Shown: piece after piece, positions 44,780-53,298 of the stretch | Position numbering within the stretch: the first letter of the stretch is position 1 | How the letters are laid out: each line of letters starts with the position of its first letter | Assembly: GCF_000427685.1 (NCBI RefSeq) | Contig: NZ_KE386573.1 | Span: forward strand, 3,206,841-3,270,840 | Direction: 5' to 3' | Origin: Haloplanus natans DSM 17983 | Lineage (GTDB): Archaea; Halobacteriota; Halobacteria; Halobacteriales; Haloferacaceae | DNA: 64,000 nt | Program-made: the position numbers and the translations under genes | Notes under the pieces: model-generated | What the model saw: only the letters and a program-made list of their open reading frames with translations | What the model was told of the DNA's origin: nothing | The model's database searches: none

Positions 44780-46237
44780 ATGAACGACCAGCGGGACGCC
44801 ATCGTCGAGGGATCGATTCCGCGCACGCTCGTTGCCCTCGCGCTCCCGCTGGTCGCCCAGAACGTCGTCCGCGTCGCCCAGCAGGTGATCGACACCTTCT
44901 GGCTCGGCCGCCTCGGCGAGACGGCCGTCGCCGCCGTTGGCCTCACTGTCCCCGTCCTCGGCGTCTGCTTCGCCCTCCTGGTCACCCCGTTCGTCGGCAC
45001 GCAGATTCTGGTCTCCCAGCGCGTCGGCGCCGACGCGGACGACGGCGCGCGCCGCCTGGTCGTCCACGGTTTCGTCCTCGCGCTCGTCGTCGGCGCCCTC
45101 GTCGGCGCCGGCGTCTTCCTCGGTGCCGACACCGTCGTCCGCCTCGTCGGTGCCGGTCCCGAGGTGGCGCCACTCGCCGCCGTCTACCTCGCCGTCGTCG
45201 GACTCGGCCTCCCCCTCGCGGGCGCGAGCGACGCCCTCGAAGCCGGTTTCGTCGGCCGCGGCGACTCGCGGGCCTCCCTCTGGATCAACGTCGCTACCGT
45301 CGCCGTCAACGTCGTCCTCGACCCGTTTCTCATCTTCGGCTGGTGGCTCTTTCCCCGGTTGGGCGTTCGGGGCGCGGCACTCGCGACGGTCGCCGGCTAC
45401 GCCGCCGGCCTCTCGCTCGCGCTCGCACTCGCGCTCGGCCCCCGGATGTCCCTCGCGCGCCGCCACCTCGCGCTCACCACGGCCGACTTCCGTGACCTGC
45501 TCTCGGTCGGGGCGCCCATCACCGGCCGCCAGGTCGCCAGTCAGAGCGTTCGCGTCCTCCTCGTCGGCGTCGTCGCCCTCGCTGGCGGCGCCGCCGGCCT
45601 CGCCGCCTACACCGTCGGTGCCCGCGTCGCCAGCGTGGCCGTCCTCCCCTCGCGCGGCCTCGGCCAGGCGGCACAGAGCATGGTCGGCCAGAACGTCGGC
45701 GCCGACCGCCCGGACCGCGCCCGGCGGACCACCCGCGTCGGCGTCGTCGTCGCCGCCGGCGCTCTCGCCTGCCTCGGCGTCGTCCAGTGGCTGGTTCCCG
45801 GCTCCATCGCCCGGATTTTCGTTCCGAACCTCTCCGGTGACGGCCTCGCGCTCACCGTCCAGTATCTCACCATCCTCGCCTACGGCTACCCCGCCATCGG
45901 CGCCGTCGACGCCCTGCTCGCGGGGTTCAACGGCGCCAGCCGCACCCGGACGAGCTTCGTCGCCGACCTGCTGAAATACTGGGCGGTGCGCCTGCCCGTC
46001 GCCGCCCTCGCCCTCCCCGCCACCGCGTCGGTTTCACTGCTCGGCGTGACCGTCGCCCCCGGCCTCGACCTCGGGATGCCCGCCGTCTTCTGGGCGGTCA
46101 CGGGATCGAACGTCGTCGCCGCGGGTGGGGTGGGAGCGTACTACGTCCGCGCGGTCCGGGGCGGGCTGTTCGCGGACGTGGGCGCGTCCGAGAAGGGAGA
46201 CGACGCCGTCGACGCCGACCCCGAACCCACCGACTGA
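44780..46237 (+). CDS. MATE family efflux transporter
   Basis: A 485-residue, ~12-helix MATE/NorM exporter. From MNDQRDAIVEGSIPRTLVA the sequence shows LALPLVAQNVVRVAQQVIDTFW, LGETAVAAVGLTVPVL and the second-half twin SVGAPITGRQVASQSVR, LAAYTVGARVASVAVLPSRG, LGQAAQSMVGQNVGADR. Starts at 44753 and 44756 exist but the 44780 ATG is more typical. Antiporter of cationic drugs or metabolites with Na+ or H+; substrate unknown. Ends with a TGA abutting palindromic element 1. Confidence 0.9.
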   Translation: MNDQRDAIVEGSIPRTLVALALPLVAQNVVRVAQQVIDTFWLGRLGETAVAAVGLTVPVLGVCFALLVTPFVGTQILVSQRVGADADDGARRLVVHGFVLALVVGALVGAGVFLGADTVVRLVGAGPEVAPLAAVYLAVVGLGLPLAGASDALEAGFVGRGDSRASLWINVATVAVNVVLDPFLIFGWWLFPRLGVRGAALATVAGYAAGLSLALALALGPRMSLARRHLALTTADFRDLLSVGAPITGRQVASQSVRVLLVGVVALAGGAAGLAAYTVGARVASVAVLPSRGLGQAAQSMVGQNVGADRPDRARRTTRVGVVVAAGALACLGVVQWLVPGSIARIFVPNLSGDGLALTVQYLTILAYGYPAIGAVDALLAGFNGASRTRTSFVADLLKYWAVRLPVAALALPATASVSLLGVTVAPGLDLGMPAVFWAVTGSNVVAAGGVGAYYVRAVRGGLFADVGASEKGDDAVDADPEPTD

Positions 46238-46317
46238 TAGTGTTTATTGTAAGTCAGTGCCGGTGGGTAGCCGAGACGGTCCAGCGATCCACCGGTAACC
46301 CGTTATAATAAACACTA
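46238..46317. repeat. 80-bp palindromic element, copy 1
   Basis: Begins the base after the MATE stop codon. Terminal inverted repeats TAGTGTTTATTGTAA and TTATAATAAACACTA (one mismatch), and an inner pair GCCGGTGG / CCACCGG. Flanked by TGA on both sides (3-bp direct repeat). The reverse complement of copy 2 differs from it at only 3 of 80 positions. Size and structure fit a MITE-like unit or a bidirectional stem-loop terminator. Confidence 0.8.
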
Positions 46318-46465
46318 TGATACTGAGTATCGTCCGTCAGTACCGGCCGTCGCCTCGGCATCGATGTCGAGTCGCCGAGGGCGAGGACCCGGTTCCGACG
46401 GTCCGGCCGACTTTCCCTCGCCCCCGACGGAAACGCCTTTGACGCCCCGGTCCCCCGTCTCATCT

Positions 46466-46522
46466 ATGCTTCCGTACGGCGTCCACGTTGCTCGTCCCCG
46501 ACCGGAGGTGCCGACCACGTGA
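46466..46522 (+). CDS. Possible 18-codon upstream ORF of the helicase
   Basis: ATG 46466 starts a short ORF (MLPYGVHVARPRPEVPTT) whose TGA overlaps the helicase GTG by four bases (GTGA). It contains the helicase Shine-Dalgarno GGAGGTG (46504-46510). Could couple translation; no independent evidence. Confidence 0.25.
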   Translation: MLPYGVHVARPRPEVPTT

Positions 46523-48897
46523 AAGTCGCCGACGCCGTCCCCGAGTTCGCCGACGCCTTCGACTTCGAATCGTTCAACCGCATGCAACAGGAGGCGTTGC
46601 CCGTCCTCGTCGAGACGGACCACAACGTCGTCGCATCGGCGCCGACGGCGAGCGGCAAGACCGCACTCGCGGAACTCGCCATCTGCCGGACGCTCCGCGA
46701 CGGCGGCACCGCGCTCTTTATCGCCCCCATGCGCGCGCTCACCAACGAGAAAGAGAGCGAGTGGGAGCGCTTCGAGGAGATGGGCTACTCCGTCTACGTC
46801 GTCACGGGCGAACGCGACCTGAACCCGCGGCGCGCCCGCCACGCCGACGTGCTCGTCATGACGCCCGAGAAGGTGGACTCGGCCACCCGAAAACACGACT
46901 CCCGGCGCTACGACTTCGTGACCGACGTGGACTGTGTCGTCGTCGATGAGGTCCACCTCCTCGACTCCGAGCGCCGCGGCGGTGTCCTCGAAGTCACCGT
47001 CTCCCGCCTCCGCCGGCTCTGTGACCCCCGCTTCGTCGCGCTCTCCGCGACTATGCCGAACGTCGAAGACGTGGCGGGGTGGCTCGACGCCCCGCCCGAG
47101 GCCACCTTCGTCTTCGGCGACGATTACCGCCCCGTCGACCTCCAGACCGGGGTCAAGACCTACTCCCACGGCGAGAACACCTTCGCCGACAAGTACCGCC
47201 GGCTCTACCGCGCCCTCGACCTGGCCGAACCCCACGTCCGCGAGGACGGCCAGGCCCTCGTCTTCGTCGCTTCGCGACAGGACGCCGTGAGCGCTGCCGC
47301 CAAGACCCGCGACGAACTCGCCGAACGCGACGTACCCATCGGCGCCCGCGGCGACTACGACTTCCACAACGAGGCGAGCGAACTGAGCGACGACCGCCTC
47401 CACAAGGCCGTCCTCGACGGCGTCGCCTTCCACCACGCCGGCCTCTCGAAGGACGACCGCGACCGGATCGAGGCGTGGTTCAAGGAGGGAAAGATCGACA
47501 TCCTGTTTTCCACCTCGACGCTCGCGTGGGGGGTCAACCTCCCCGCCCGCTGTGTCATCGTCCGCGACACCAAGTACCACGATCCGCTCGAAGGCGAGGT
47601 GGACATCAGCCCTCTCGACCTCCTGCAGATGCTCGGCCGCGCCGGCCGGCCCGGCTACGACGACGTGGGCTACGGCTGGGTGGTCTGTGACCGCGCCGAC
47701 GCCGACCGATACCGCCGTCTCCTGCGGGAAGGGACCGAAATCGAGTCCCACCTCGCGGCCGACCTCGACGCCCATCTCAACGCCGAACTCGCGATGGGCA
47801 CCATCGGCGACTTGGACGACGTGATGGACTGGTTGGAGACGACGTACTACTACGTCCGCGCCGCCTCCGAACCCGACGCCTACGACTTCGACGGCCTCCG
47901 TGACCGGGTGCGCGAGACGCTGGAATCGCTCGTCGACCGCGGATTCGTCGAGATGGGGTCGGATCTCGCCATCGACTCGACGCCGCTTGGCCGCCTCGCC
48001 TCGAAGTACTACCTCCGGCTCTCCACGGCGGAAGCCTTCCACGCCCTGGCCGACCGGGATCGGATCGACACCGACGCCGTCCTCGAAACGGTCGCCGCCG
48101 CGGCCGAGTTCGACTCCGTCTCCGCCCGGCAGTCCGAAGCCGACGCCGTCGACGCCGTTCTGGGGAGCGAGGCGCCGAAGGTGCCTCGTGGAGACGGCGA
48201 AGCCGTCGACCGCGACCACCTCGACGACGGCACGCGCAAAGTGCTCGCCATCCTCCGAGCGAGTACGAGCGACTCCGTCCCCGCCGACCTGCGGAGCGAC
48301 GCGTGGATCATCCGCCGGAATGCGCTCCGCCTCCTCGCGGCGCTCCGGGAGTTCCTCGCCCGCTTCGCCGGCGCGCGCGCCGCCAACCTCGCCCGCCGTC
48401 TCGAAGCCCGGATCGAACACGGCGTCAGCCGCGACGCCGTCTCGCTCACCGCCGTCGACGGCGTCGGCGCCGGCCGTGCGCGCACCCTCGCCACCGGCGG
48501 GCTCTCCCGACCCGCCGATATCGTCGCCGCGGGGACCGACGAACTCGAACGCGCCGGCCTCGCCGCGGGCGTCGCCGAACGCGTCGTCGAATCGGCCGCG
48601 GACCTCCCCGCCGTCTCGGTCGACTGGGGCGACGTGCCCGACGCCGTCGCCGCCGGCGACAGCCGAATGTGCGAGGTTCGGGTGCGAAACGAGGGCGGCG
48701 GCGCCCGCGTCGGCGTCCGCGTCACCGTCAACGGCGTCGAGATGCACGAGAAAGAGACGTATCTCTCGGACGTGACGACGGCTCCCGTCGGGGTCTTCGG
48801 CGCCGATGCGGACCAACTGGAGTTCACGGTGGAAGTGACCTTCCCCGACCTGCCAATCCGGCCACTCGTGGCCGAGCAAACGGTTGCCGTCGAGTGA
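46519..48897 (+). CDS. Ski2/Hel308-type DEAD/DEAH helicase
   Basis: A 792-residue superfamily 2 helicase from GTG 46519 with SD GGAGGTG eight bases upstream. Motifs: Q-like MQQEALPVL, Walker A ASAPTASGKTALAEL, FIAPMRALTNEK, DEVH box VVVDEVHLLDSE, ALSATMPNVEDV, LVFVASRQD, TLAWGVNLPA, QMLGRAGRPGYDD. C-terminal: winged-helix-like region, helix-hairpin-helix (LTAVDGVGAGRARTLATGG) and an Ig-like Sec63-type tail (MCEVRVRNEGG). Differs from canonical Hel308 by the tail. An in-frame two-hairpin cassette lies at 48169-48210. Flanked by inverted 80-bp elements. Confidence 0.9.
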   Translation: MKVADAVPEFADAFDFESFNRMQQEALPVLVETDHNVVASAPTASGKTALAELAICRTLRDGGTALFIAPMRALTNEKESEWERFEEMGYSVYVVTGERDLNPRRARHADVLVMTPEKVDSATRKHDSRRYDFVTDVDCVVVDEVHLLDSERRGGVLEVTVSRLRRLCDPRFVALSATMPNVEDVAGWLDAPPEATFVFGDDYRPVDLQTGVKTYSHGENTFADKYRRLYRALDLAEPHVREDGQALVFVASRQDAVSAAAKTRDELAERDVPIGARGDYDFHNEASELSDDRLHKAVLDGVAFHHAGLSKDDRDRIEAWFKEGKIDILFSTSTLAWGVNLPARCVIVRDTKYHDPLEGEVDISPLDLLQMLGRAGRPGYDDVGYGWVVCDRADADRYRRLLREGTEIESHLAADLDAHLNAELAMGTIGDLDDVMDWLETTYYYVRAASEPDAYDFDGLRDRVRETLESLVDRGFVEMGSDLAIDSTPLGRLASKYYLRLSTAEAFHALADRDRIDTDAVLETVAAAAEFDSVSARQSEADAVDAVLGSEAPKVPRGDGEAVDRDHLDDGTRKVLAILRASTSDSVPADLRSDAWIIRRNALRLLAALREFLARFAGARAANLARRLEARIEHGVSRDAVSLTAVDGVGAGRARTLATGGLSRPADIVAAGTDELERAGLAAGVAERVVESAADLPAVSVDWGDVPDAVAAGDSRMCEVRVRNEGGGARVGVRVTVNGVEMHEKETYLSDVTTAPVGVFGADADQLEFTVEVTFPDLPIRPLVAEQTVAVE
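48169..48210. repeat. In-frame two-hairpin cassette in helicase gene
   Basis: 42 nt encoding EAPKVPRGDGEAVD. Hairpin 1 pairs GAGGCGCC with GGTGCCTC; hairpin 2 is GACGGC-GAA-GCCGTC. It aligns without gaps to a 42-nt stretch of pheT (34 of 42 identical by my count) in the same reading frame, with paired compensating changes in the stems. Sits in a variable linker between helicase core and HhH domain. Confidence 0.75.
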
Positions 48898-48906
48898 GCG
48901 CTCTCA

Positions 48907-48986
48907 TAGTGTTTATTGTAACGGGTTACCGGTGGATCGCTAGACCGTCTTGGCTACCCACCGGCACTGACTTACAATAAACACTA
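48907..48986. repeat. 80-bp palindromic element, copy 2 (inverted)
   Basis: Starts ten bases after the helicase stop, ends at the base before the HAD-gene stop codon (TGA on the minus strand, 48987-48989). Termini TAGTGTTTATTGTAA and TTACAATAAACACTA are perfect inverted repeats. Flanks read TCA on both sides (TGA in element orientation), as in copy 1. Orientation is opposite to copy 1. Confidence 0.8.
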
Positions 48987-49625
48987 TCACGCGCCGGCCA
49001 GCAACTCGTCGAACAGCGCTCGCAACGTCTCGGAGTCGTCGGCCCGCCGGTCGGCCAACTCGACGGCTTCGGGGTCGCCGCCGTAAGCGACGGTGAGAAT
49101 CCCCGCCCGCGTCGCCGCCCGGACGCCGTTTGGCGAGTCCTCGACGGCGGCGCAGTTCGCGGGGTCGGCGCCCACCCGTCCCGCGGCGGCGGCGTACACG
49201 TCCGGCGCCGGCTTGCCCGGGCCGTCGACATCCTCCGTGCTCACGACTACGTCCACGTCGAGGTCGAACCGCTCGACGACCCGTTCGATCCACCGTCGCG
49301 GGCTAGAGGAGACGATGGCGACCGACACGCCGTCCTCGCGCAGGGCGGCGAGGAGGCCCCGGAACCCCGGCATCAGGTCGGCGGTGTCGTAGAGGTCGGC
49401 GGCCGCCGACTCGTAGAGGTCGAGAAACGCCGCCCGATCCAGCGCCATCTCGTAGCGCTCGGCGAGGTGATCGTAGGTCTCGCGGTAGTTGACGCCGCGG
49501 ATGTCGGCCTGCGAGGGGTCACCGTCGGCCACCGCTTCGGGGAGGATCACGTCGCGCTCACGGGCGCGCCAGAACGTCTCGGTGTCGACGATCACCCCGT
49601 CCATGTCGAAACAGACCGCGTCCAT
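48987..49625 (-). CDS. HAD-superfamily phosphatase (beta-phosphoglucomutase-like)
   Basis: A 212-residue HAD hydrolase. Motif I CFDMDGVIVDTETFW (nucleophile Asp plus general acid Asp), motif II VAIVSSSPRRWIER, motif III Lys in GPGKPAPDVYAAAA and motif IV AAVEDSPNGVRAATRAG. The four-helix cap between residues ~17-80 places it with sugar-phosphate phosphatases and phosphoglucomutases. Start at 49625; longer in-frame readings are shadow. Its stop codon is part of the flank of element 2. Confidence 0.9.
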   Translation of the reverse strand: MDAVCFDMDGVIVDTETFWRARERDVILPEAVADGDPSQADIRGVNYRETYDHLAERYEMALDRAAFLDLYESAAADLYDTADLMPGFRGLLAALREDGVSVAIVSSSPRRWIERVVERFDLDVDVVVSTEDVDGPGKPAPDVYAAAAGRVGADPANCAAVEDSPNGVRAATRAGILTVAYGGDPEAVELADRRADDSETLRALFDELLAGA

Positions 49626-49700
49626 ACCGGCCGACTGCGCCCCATCGGTGAAAGGGCTTCGTCCGAGGGTTTTCACCCGGAGACGGGGCCAGCCCGGGGC

Positions 49701-50420
49701 ATGGCAGACGCCATCCGCACGTTCGCCGGCGACTGCACCGTCGAAACCGACGACCGAACCCACCGCGGTCGGGTGCTCGTCCTCGTCAAACCCGATCGGA
49801 CCGTCCTCGTCCACGATGCCGACGGCTACCAGCCGGTCGCGTGGCTCACCCGCGCCGACAGCGTGGCCGTCGAAACCGACGACGGCTTCGGCCTCACGGC
49901 CCACCTCGACGACCGACGGCTCCGGGTGACCGGCGACCGGATCCGCCGCTCCGTCTATCCGGTCACCGAGGCGGGCGTCCCCGTCGGCACGAGTCCGGAG
50001 ACGGGTGGGCCGCTGATTCGCACCGGCGGCGCGGTGGTCGACCTCGATTCCGGGGCACGCTACCCGCTGGTCGCGGGGGCGACCGTCCTCGACGCCCGCT
50101 GTCCGGACTGTGGCCTCCCGACCATGCGCGTCGACCGCGGTGCCACCTTCGAGGTGTGTATCGACCGTGCCTGTAGCCCCCTCGACGACGCGGTGCGGGC
50201 GCGGTTCGACCGCGAGTGGCCCTGTCCGGATTGCGGGTCGGATCTGCGGATCATCCGCCGGAGCGGACGACTGCTCGCCGGCTGTGACGCCTACCCCGAC
50301 TGCGAGACGGCGTTTACACTCCCCGCGGGCGTCGTCGTCGACGACTGTGAGTGTGGCCTTCCCGTCTTCGAGACGGCGACCGGGCGGCGGTGTCTGGACG
50401 GCACCTGTGACCGGCGGTGA
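49701..50420 (+). CDS. NucS N-domain / zinc-ribbon protein
   Basis: A 239-residue protein. Residues ~1-110 (FAGDCTVETDDRTHRGRVL, VLVKPDRTVLVHDADGYQPVAW) match the N-terminal domain of NucS (DUF91) endonucleases, which dimerises and grips DNA, but the nuclease domain is missing. Residues ~130-239 hold topoisomerase I-type C4 zinc ribbons (CPDCGLPTM ... CIDRACS; CPDCGSDLRII ... CDAYPDCETAF; CECGLPVF ... CLDGTC). A DNA- or RNA-binding role is likely. 46 bp before endA. Confidence 0.8.
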   Translation: MADAIRTFAGDCTVETDDRTHRGRVLVLVKPDRTVLVHDADGYQPVAWLTRADSVAVETDDGFGLTAHLDDRRLRVTGDRIRRSVYPVTEAGVPVGTSPETGGPLIRTGGAVVDLDSGARYPLVAGATVLDARCPDCGLPTMRVDRGATFEVCIDRACSPLDDAVRARFDREWPCPDCGSDLRIIRRSGRLLAGCDAYPDCETAFTLPAGVVVDDCECGLPVFETATGRRCLDGTCDRR

Positions 50421-50465
50421 TGCCGCACCGCAGACCCTTTACACACGCCCCGCCCCCACACGAGT

Positions 50466-51506
50466 ATGCAAGGGACGTTCGCGGACGGCGCCGTTCGCGT
50501 CGGCGGCGACGCCCGCCAGCGCTTCTACGACGCCCGCGGCTACGGCCGGCCGCTCGACGGCAACCGTATCGAACTCGCGCCCGTCGAGGCCACCCACCTT
50601 CTCTTCCGTGGCGACCTCGACGCCGTGGTCGGTCCCGACGGCGAGCGGATGGACTTCCGGGCCTTCCTCGTCGCCAGCGACGCCGCCCTCGCGTTCGTCG
50701 TCTACAAGGACCTCCGCGACCGGGGCTTCTACCTCTCGCCCGCCCGCGACGGGTGGGTCGACGACACCACGGGCGCGGACTTCGTGGTCTACCCCCGCGG
50801 CAAGGGGCCGGCGGACGACGAGGTGGCCTACCGGGTCCGCGTCGCTGGCGAACGCGAGGAGATCGCCGCCGCCGCGCTCGGGGACGTGGTCCTCGCCGTC
50901 GTCGACGAGGAGGGCGAACTCACCTACTTCGAGACGGGGCGACCGGGCGCGGCGGGCGACGCCGCCGACGGTTCGCGCTACGACCCGCCGTCGGGGCTCG
51001 ACGCCGCCCTCCTCGCCGACCGAGCGGTCGTCTGGGAGCCGCCTACCGGTCTCCACGACCGGGGGTTCTACGGCCAGCGACTCCACGGCCGCAACGCCGA
51101 GTCCGGCCCGCTCCAACTCTCGCTCGTCGAGGCGGCGTATCTCGCCCGCCGGGGCGCCCTCGACCTGGCCGAACCCCGCGTGGTCGAACGCGGCCGGCAG
51201 GTGGAGGGCGAGCGTTTCGACCGCCGGCTCCGCGCCTACGCGGCGCTTCGGGCCGCCGGCAGCGTCCCCAAGAGCGGGTTCAAATTCGGCGCCGACTTCC
51301 GTACCTACGACTCCTTCACCGCCGTCGACGAGATGGACCACTCGACCCGCCTGATCCGTGTCGTCGCGCCCGATCACACCTTCCTGCCGCGGGACCTCTC
51401 GCTCGACGTGCGGCTGGCGGGTGGGGTCCGGAAACGAATGGTTTTTGCGCTGACCGACGTGAACGAGGGGATAGACTGGCTCTCGGTCGCCCGACTCACG
51501 CCCTAA
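50466..51506 (+). CDS. endA: tRNA-splicing endonuclease
   Basis: A 346-residue, two-repeat (fused) EndA that cuts bulge-helix-bulge introns in tRNA and rRNA precursors. The first repeat (GTFADGAVRVGGDARQRFYD, RDRGFYLSPA) is degenerate; the second has the catalytic Tyr in GADFRTYDSF, His in DHSTRLIRVVAPDHTF and Lys in GGVRKRMVFAL, plus LVEAAYLARRGAL repeating the earlier PVEATHLLFRGDL. Directly before trpS with one base between stop and start; in haloarchaea tRNA-Trp carries a large intron that EndA removes. Confidence 0.95.
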   Translation: MQGTFADGAVRVGGDARQRFYDARGYGRPLDGNRIELAPVEATHLLFRGDLDAVVGPDGERMDFRAFLVASDAALAFVVYKDLRDRGFYLSPARDGWVDDTTGADFVVYPRGKGPADDEVAYRVRVAGEREEIAAAALGDVVLAVVDEEGELTYFETGRPGAAGDAADGSRYDPPSGLDAALLADRAVVWEPPTGLHDRGFYGQRLHGRNAESGPLQLSLVEAAYLARRGALDLAEPRVVERGRQVEGERFDRRLRAYAALRAAGSVPKSGFKFGADFRTYDSFTAVDEMDHSTRLIRVVAPDHTFLPRDLSLDVRLAGGVRKRMVFALTDVNEGIDWLSVARLTP

Positions 51507-51507
51507 C

Positions 51508-53154
51508 ATGACACGAGACACTCCCGAGGACGACGCCGATACCGACGACCCGAGCGAGACGACAGTCGCCGACGGCGGGAGCGACGCCGACACCGCCGCC
51601 GGCGCCGACGACGTCGCCCTCGACCCCTGGGGCTCCTCGACCGTCTCGGACTACCGCAAGCTGTTCGACGAGTTCGGCATCGAGGCGTTCGACGAGGTGC
51701 TCGACGAGGTGCCGAACCCGCACTATCTGATGCGTCGGGGCGTCATCTTCGGCCACCGCGACTACCGCCCCGTCGCGCGGGCGCTCCGCAACGGCGAGGA
51801 CGCCGCCGTCCTCTCGGGGTTCATGCCCACCGGCGACCCCCACATCGGCCACAAACTCGTCTTCGACGAGATAATCTGGCACCAGAGGCAGGGCGCCGAC
51901 GCCTACGGCCTCATCGCCGACCTGGAGGCCCACAGCGCCCGCGGCCTCTCGTGGGACGAAATCGACGAGCACGCCCGCGACTACCTGCTATCCCTGCTCG
52001 CGCTGGGTTTCGACCCCGAAGAGGGCGAACTGTACCGGCAGTCCACCAACCGCGAGGTGCAGGACCTCGCGTTCGAACTCGGCTCGAACGCCCGGTTCGC
52101 GGAGTTCGAGGGCATCTACGGCTTCGACGGCGAAACCTCCGTCTCCCACATGCAGTCCGTCGTCACGCAGATGGCGGACATCCTCTACCCCCAACTCGAT
52201 GAGCCGAAGCCGACGGTCATCCCCGTCGGCCCGGACCAGGACCCCCATATGCGACTCGCGCGCGACGTGGCCGCGCGGATGCGTTACTTCAAGGTGACCG
52301 AGGCGTACGCGAGTTTCGAGGCCGACGCCGCGGAGCGCGACCACCTCGCGGCCGCCTACGCCGCGCTGGACGACGGCGCGGAGCGACGCTCCGCGGGCAG
52401 TCGGCCGCAGGCCGACGACGACCCGGACACCGTCCGCTGTGAGGACGCGGCCGACTGGCTGGACGCGGAGATGGCGCCCGACGCCGCCCGCGACGCCGCG
52501 ATGGAGAAACTCCGGGCCGCGGGGAAGGAGCCGCTTCGCCCCCGCGTTCGCTTTCTCGACCGCAACGCGACCGACGAGGCGTTCGAAGCGCTCATCGAGG
52601 CGGTGCCGGGGGAGAAACGCCGGTACGACGAACATATCGACGCCTTCGAGATGGACCACGAGGCCGCGGAGGAACTGGCCCGCGAAGTCGAAGTCGACAA
52701 CGGCGGCTACGGCTTCCTTCCCCCATCCTCCATCTACCACCGGTTCATGACCGGCCTGACCGGCGGGAAGATGTCCTCCTCCGTTCCGGCGAGCCACATC
52801 TCCCTGCTCGACGACCCCGAGGACGGCTACGACAAGGTGAAGTCGGCGACGACGGGCGGGCGCGAGACGGCCGCAAAACAGCGGGAACTCGGCGGCGAGG
52901 CCGACGACTGTCCCGTCTACGAACTGTACGCCTACCTGCTCTCGGGCGACGACGACGAGTTCGCAACCGAAGTGTACGAGGAGTGCGTCGGCGGCGAGCG
53001 ACTCTGTGGCGGCTGCAAGGAGCAGGCGGCCGAACTCATGCGCGAGTTCCTCGCCGACCACCAGGAGAAACGTGCGGAGATGGAAGCGGTGCTCGACGGT
53101 CTGGACATCGACCTCGACTCGGACCGCCGTGGTATCCCCGGCGACGGGCACTAG
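51508..53154 (+). CDS. trpS: Tryptophan--tRNA ligase
   Basis: A 548-residue class I synthetase of the archaeal/eukaryotic type. An acidic N-terminal tail (residues 1-35, DDPSETTVADGGSDADTAA) is followed by the HIGH-like FMPTGDPHIGHKLVF and the KMSKS-like TGGKMSSSVPASHI. A C-terminal Cys cluster (EECVGGERLCGGCKEQ) is near the end. A two-hairpin cassette (52377-52416) adds SAGSRPQADDD-type residues within a middle insertion. One base after endA. Confidence 0.95.
   Translation: MTRDTPEDDADTDDPSETTVADGGSDADTAAGADDVALDPWGSSTVSDYRKLFDEFGIEAFDEVLDEVPNPHYLMRRGVIFGHRDYRPVARALRNGEDAAVLSGFMPTGDPHIGHKLVFDEIIWHQRQGADAYGLIADLEAHSARGLSWDEIDEHARDYLLSLLALGFDPEEGELYRQSTNREVQDLAFELGSNARFAEFEGIYGFDGETSVSHMQSVVTQMADILYPQLDEPKPTVIPVGPDQDPHMRLARDVAARMRYFKVTEAYASFEADAAERDHLAAAYAALDDGAERRSAGSRPQADDDPDTVRCEDAADWLDAEMAPDAARDAAMEKLRAAGKEPLRPRVRFLDRNATDEAFEALIEAVPGEKRRYDEHIDAFEMDHEAAEELAREVEVDNGGYGFLPPSSIYHRFMTGLTGGKMSSSVPASHISLLDDPEDGYDKVKSATTGGRETAAKQRELGGEADDCPVYELYAYLLSGDDDEFATEVYEECVGGERLCGGCKEQAAELMREFLADHQEKRAEMEAVLDGLDIDLDSDRRGIPGDGH
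52377..52416. repeat. In-frame two-hairpin cassette in trpS
   Basis: Two perfect palindromes in tandem: CGCGGAGCG-A-CGCTCCGCG (52377-52395) and GTCGGCC-GCA-GGCCGAC (52400-52416). Encodes a hydrophilic segment (AERRSAGSRPQAD) in a variable insertion. Same two-hairpin design as the helicase and pheT copies, but different sequence. Confidence 0.65.
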
Positions 53155-53186
53155 GCCGTGCCAGTGGTCGAGACGCCGTTCAGAAC

Positions 53187-53196
53187 GCTTTTCATT
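53187..53196 (+). promoter_or_regulatory. TATA-like box of the phe leader
   Basis: GCTTTTCATT centred ~26 nt before the leader ORF ATG at 53218, matching leaderless haloarchaeal spacing. Confidence 0.4.
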
Positions 53197-53217
53197 CGCG
53201 GCGTGCAGTGTCCTCAC

Positions 53218-53298
53218 ATGGCGACCGAACCCACCACCACCGACTCGCTCGCCCGCGAAGCGCCCGCACTCGGGTTCGGCTTCTTTTTCAGCCCGTAG
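53218..53298 (+). CDS. Candidate phenylalanine leader peptide
   Basis: A 26-codon ORF, ATG 53218 to TAG 53298, ending GFGFFFSP: four Phe in its last eight residues, three of them consecutive, just before the stop. It lies between trpS and pheS (123 nt upstream of the pheS ATG). Position, size and Phe run match bacterial pheST/pheA leader peptides; haloarchaeal leaders of this kind are not known to me. The preceding TATA-like box would make it leaderless. Confidence 0.6.
   Translation: MATEPTTTDSLAREAPALGFGFFFSP

Noticed and set aside
44686..46350. Shared CGTCAGTACCG near 44690 (before MATE) and 46337 (before helicase)
   Set aside because: Only 11 bp shared with weak similarity around it; could be chance.
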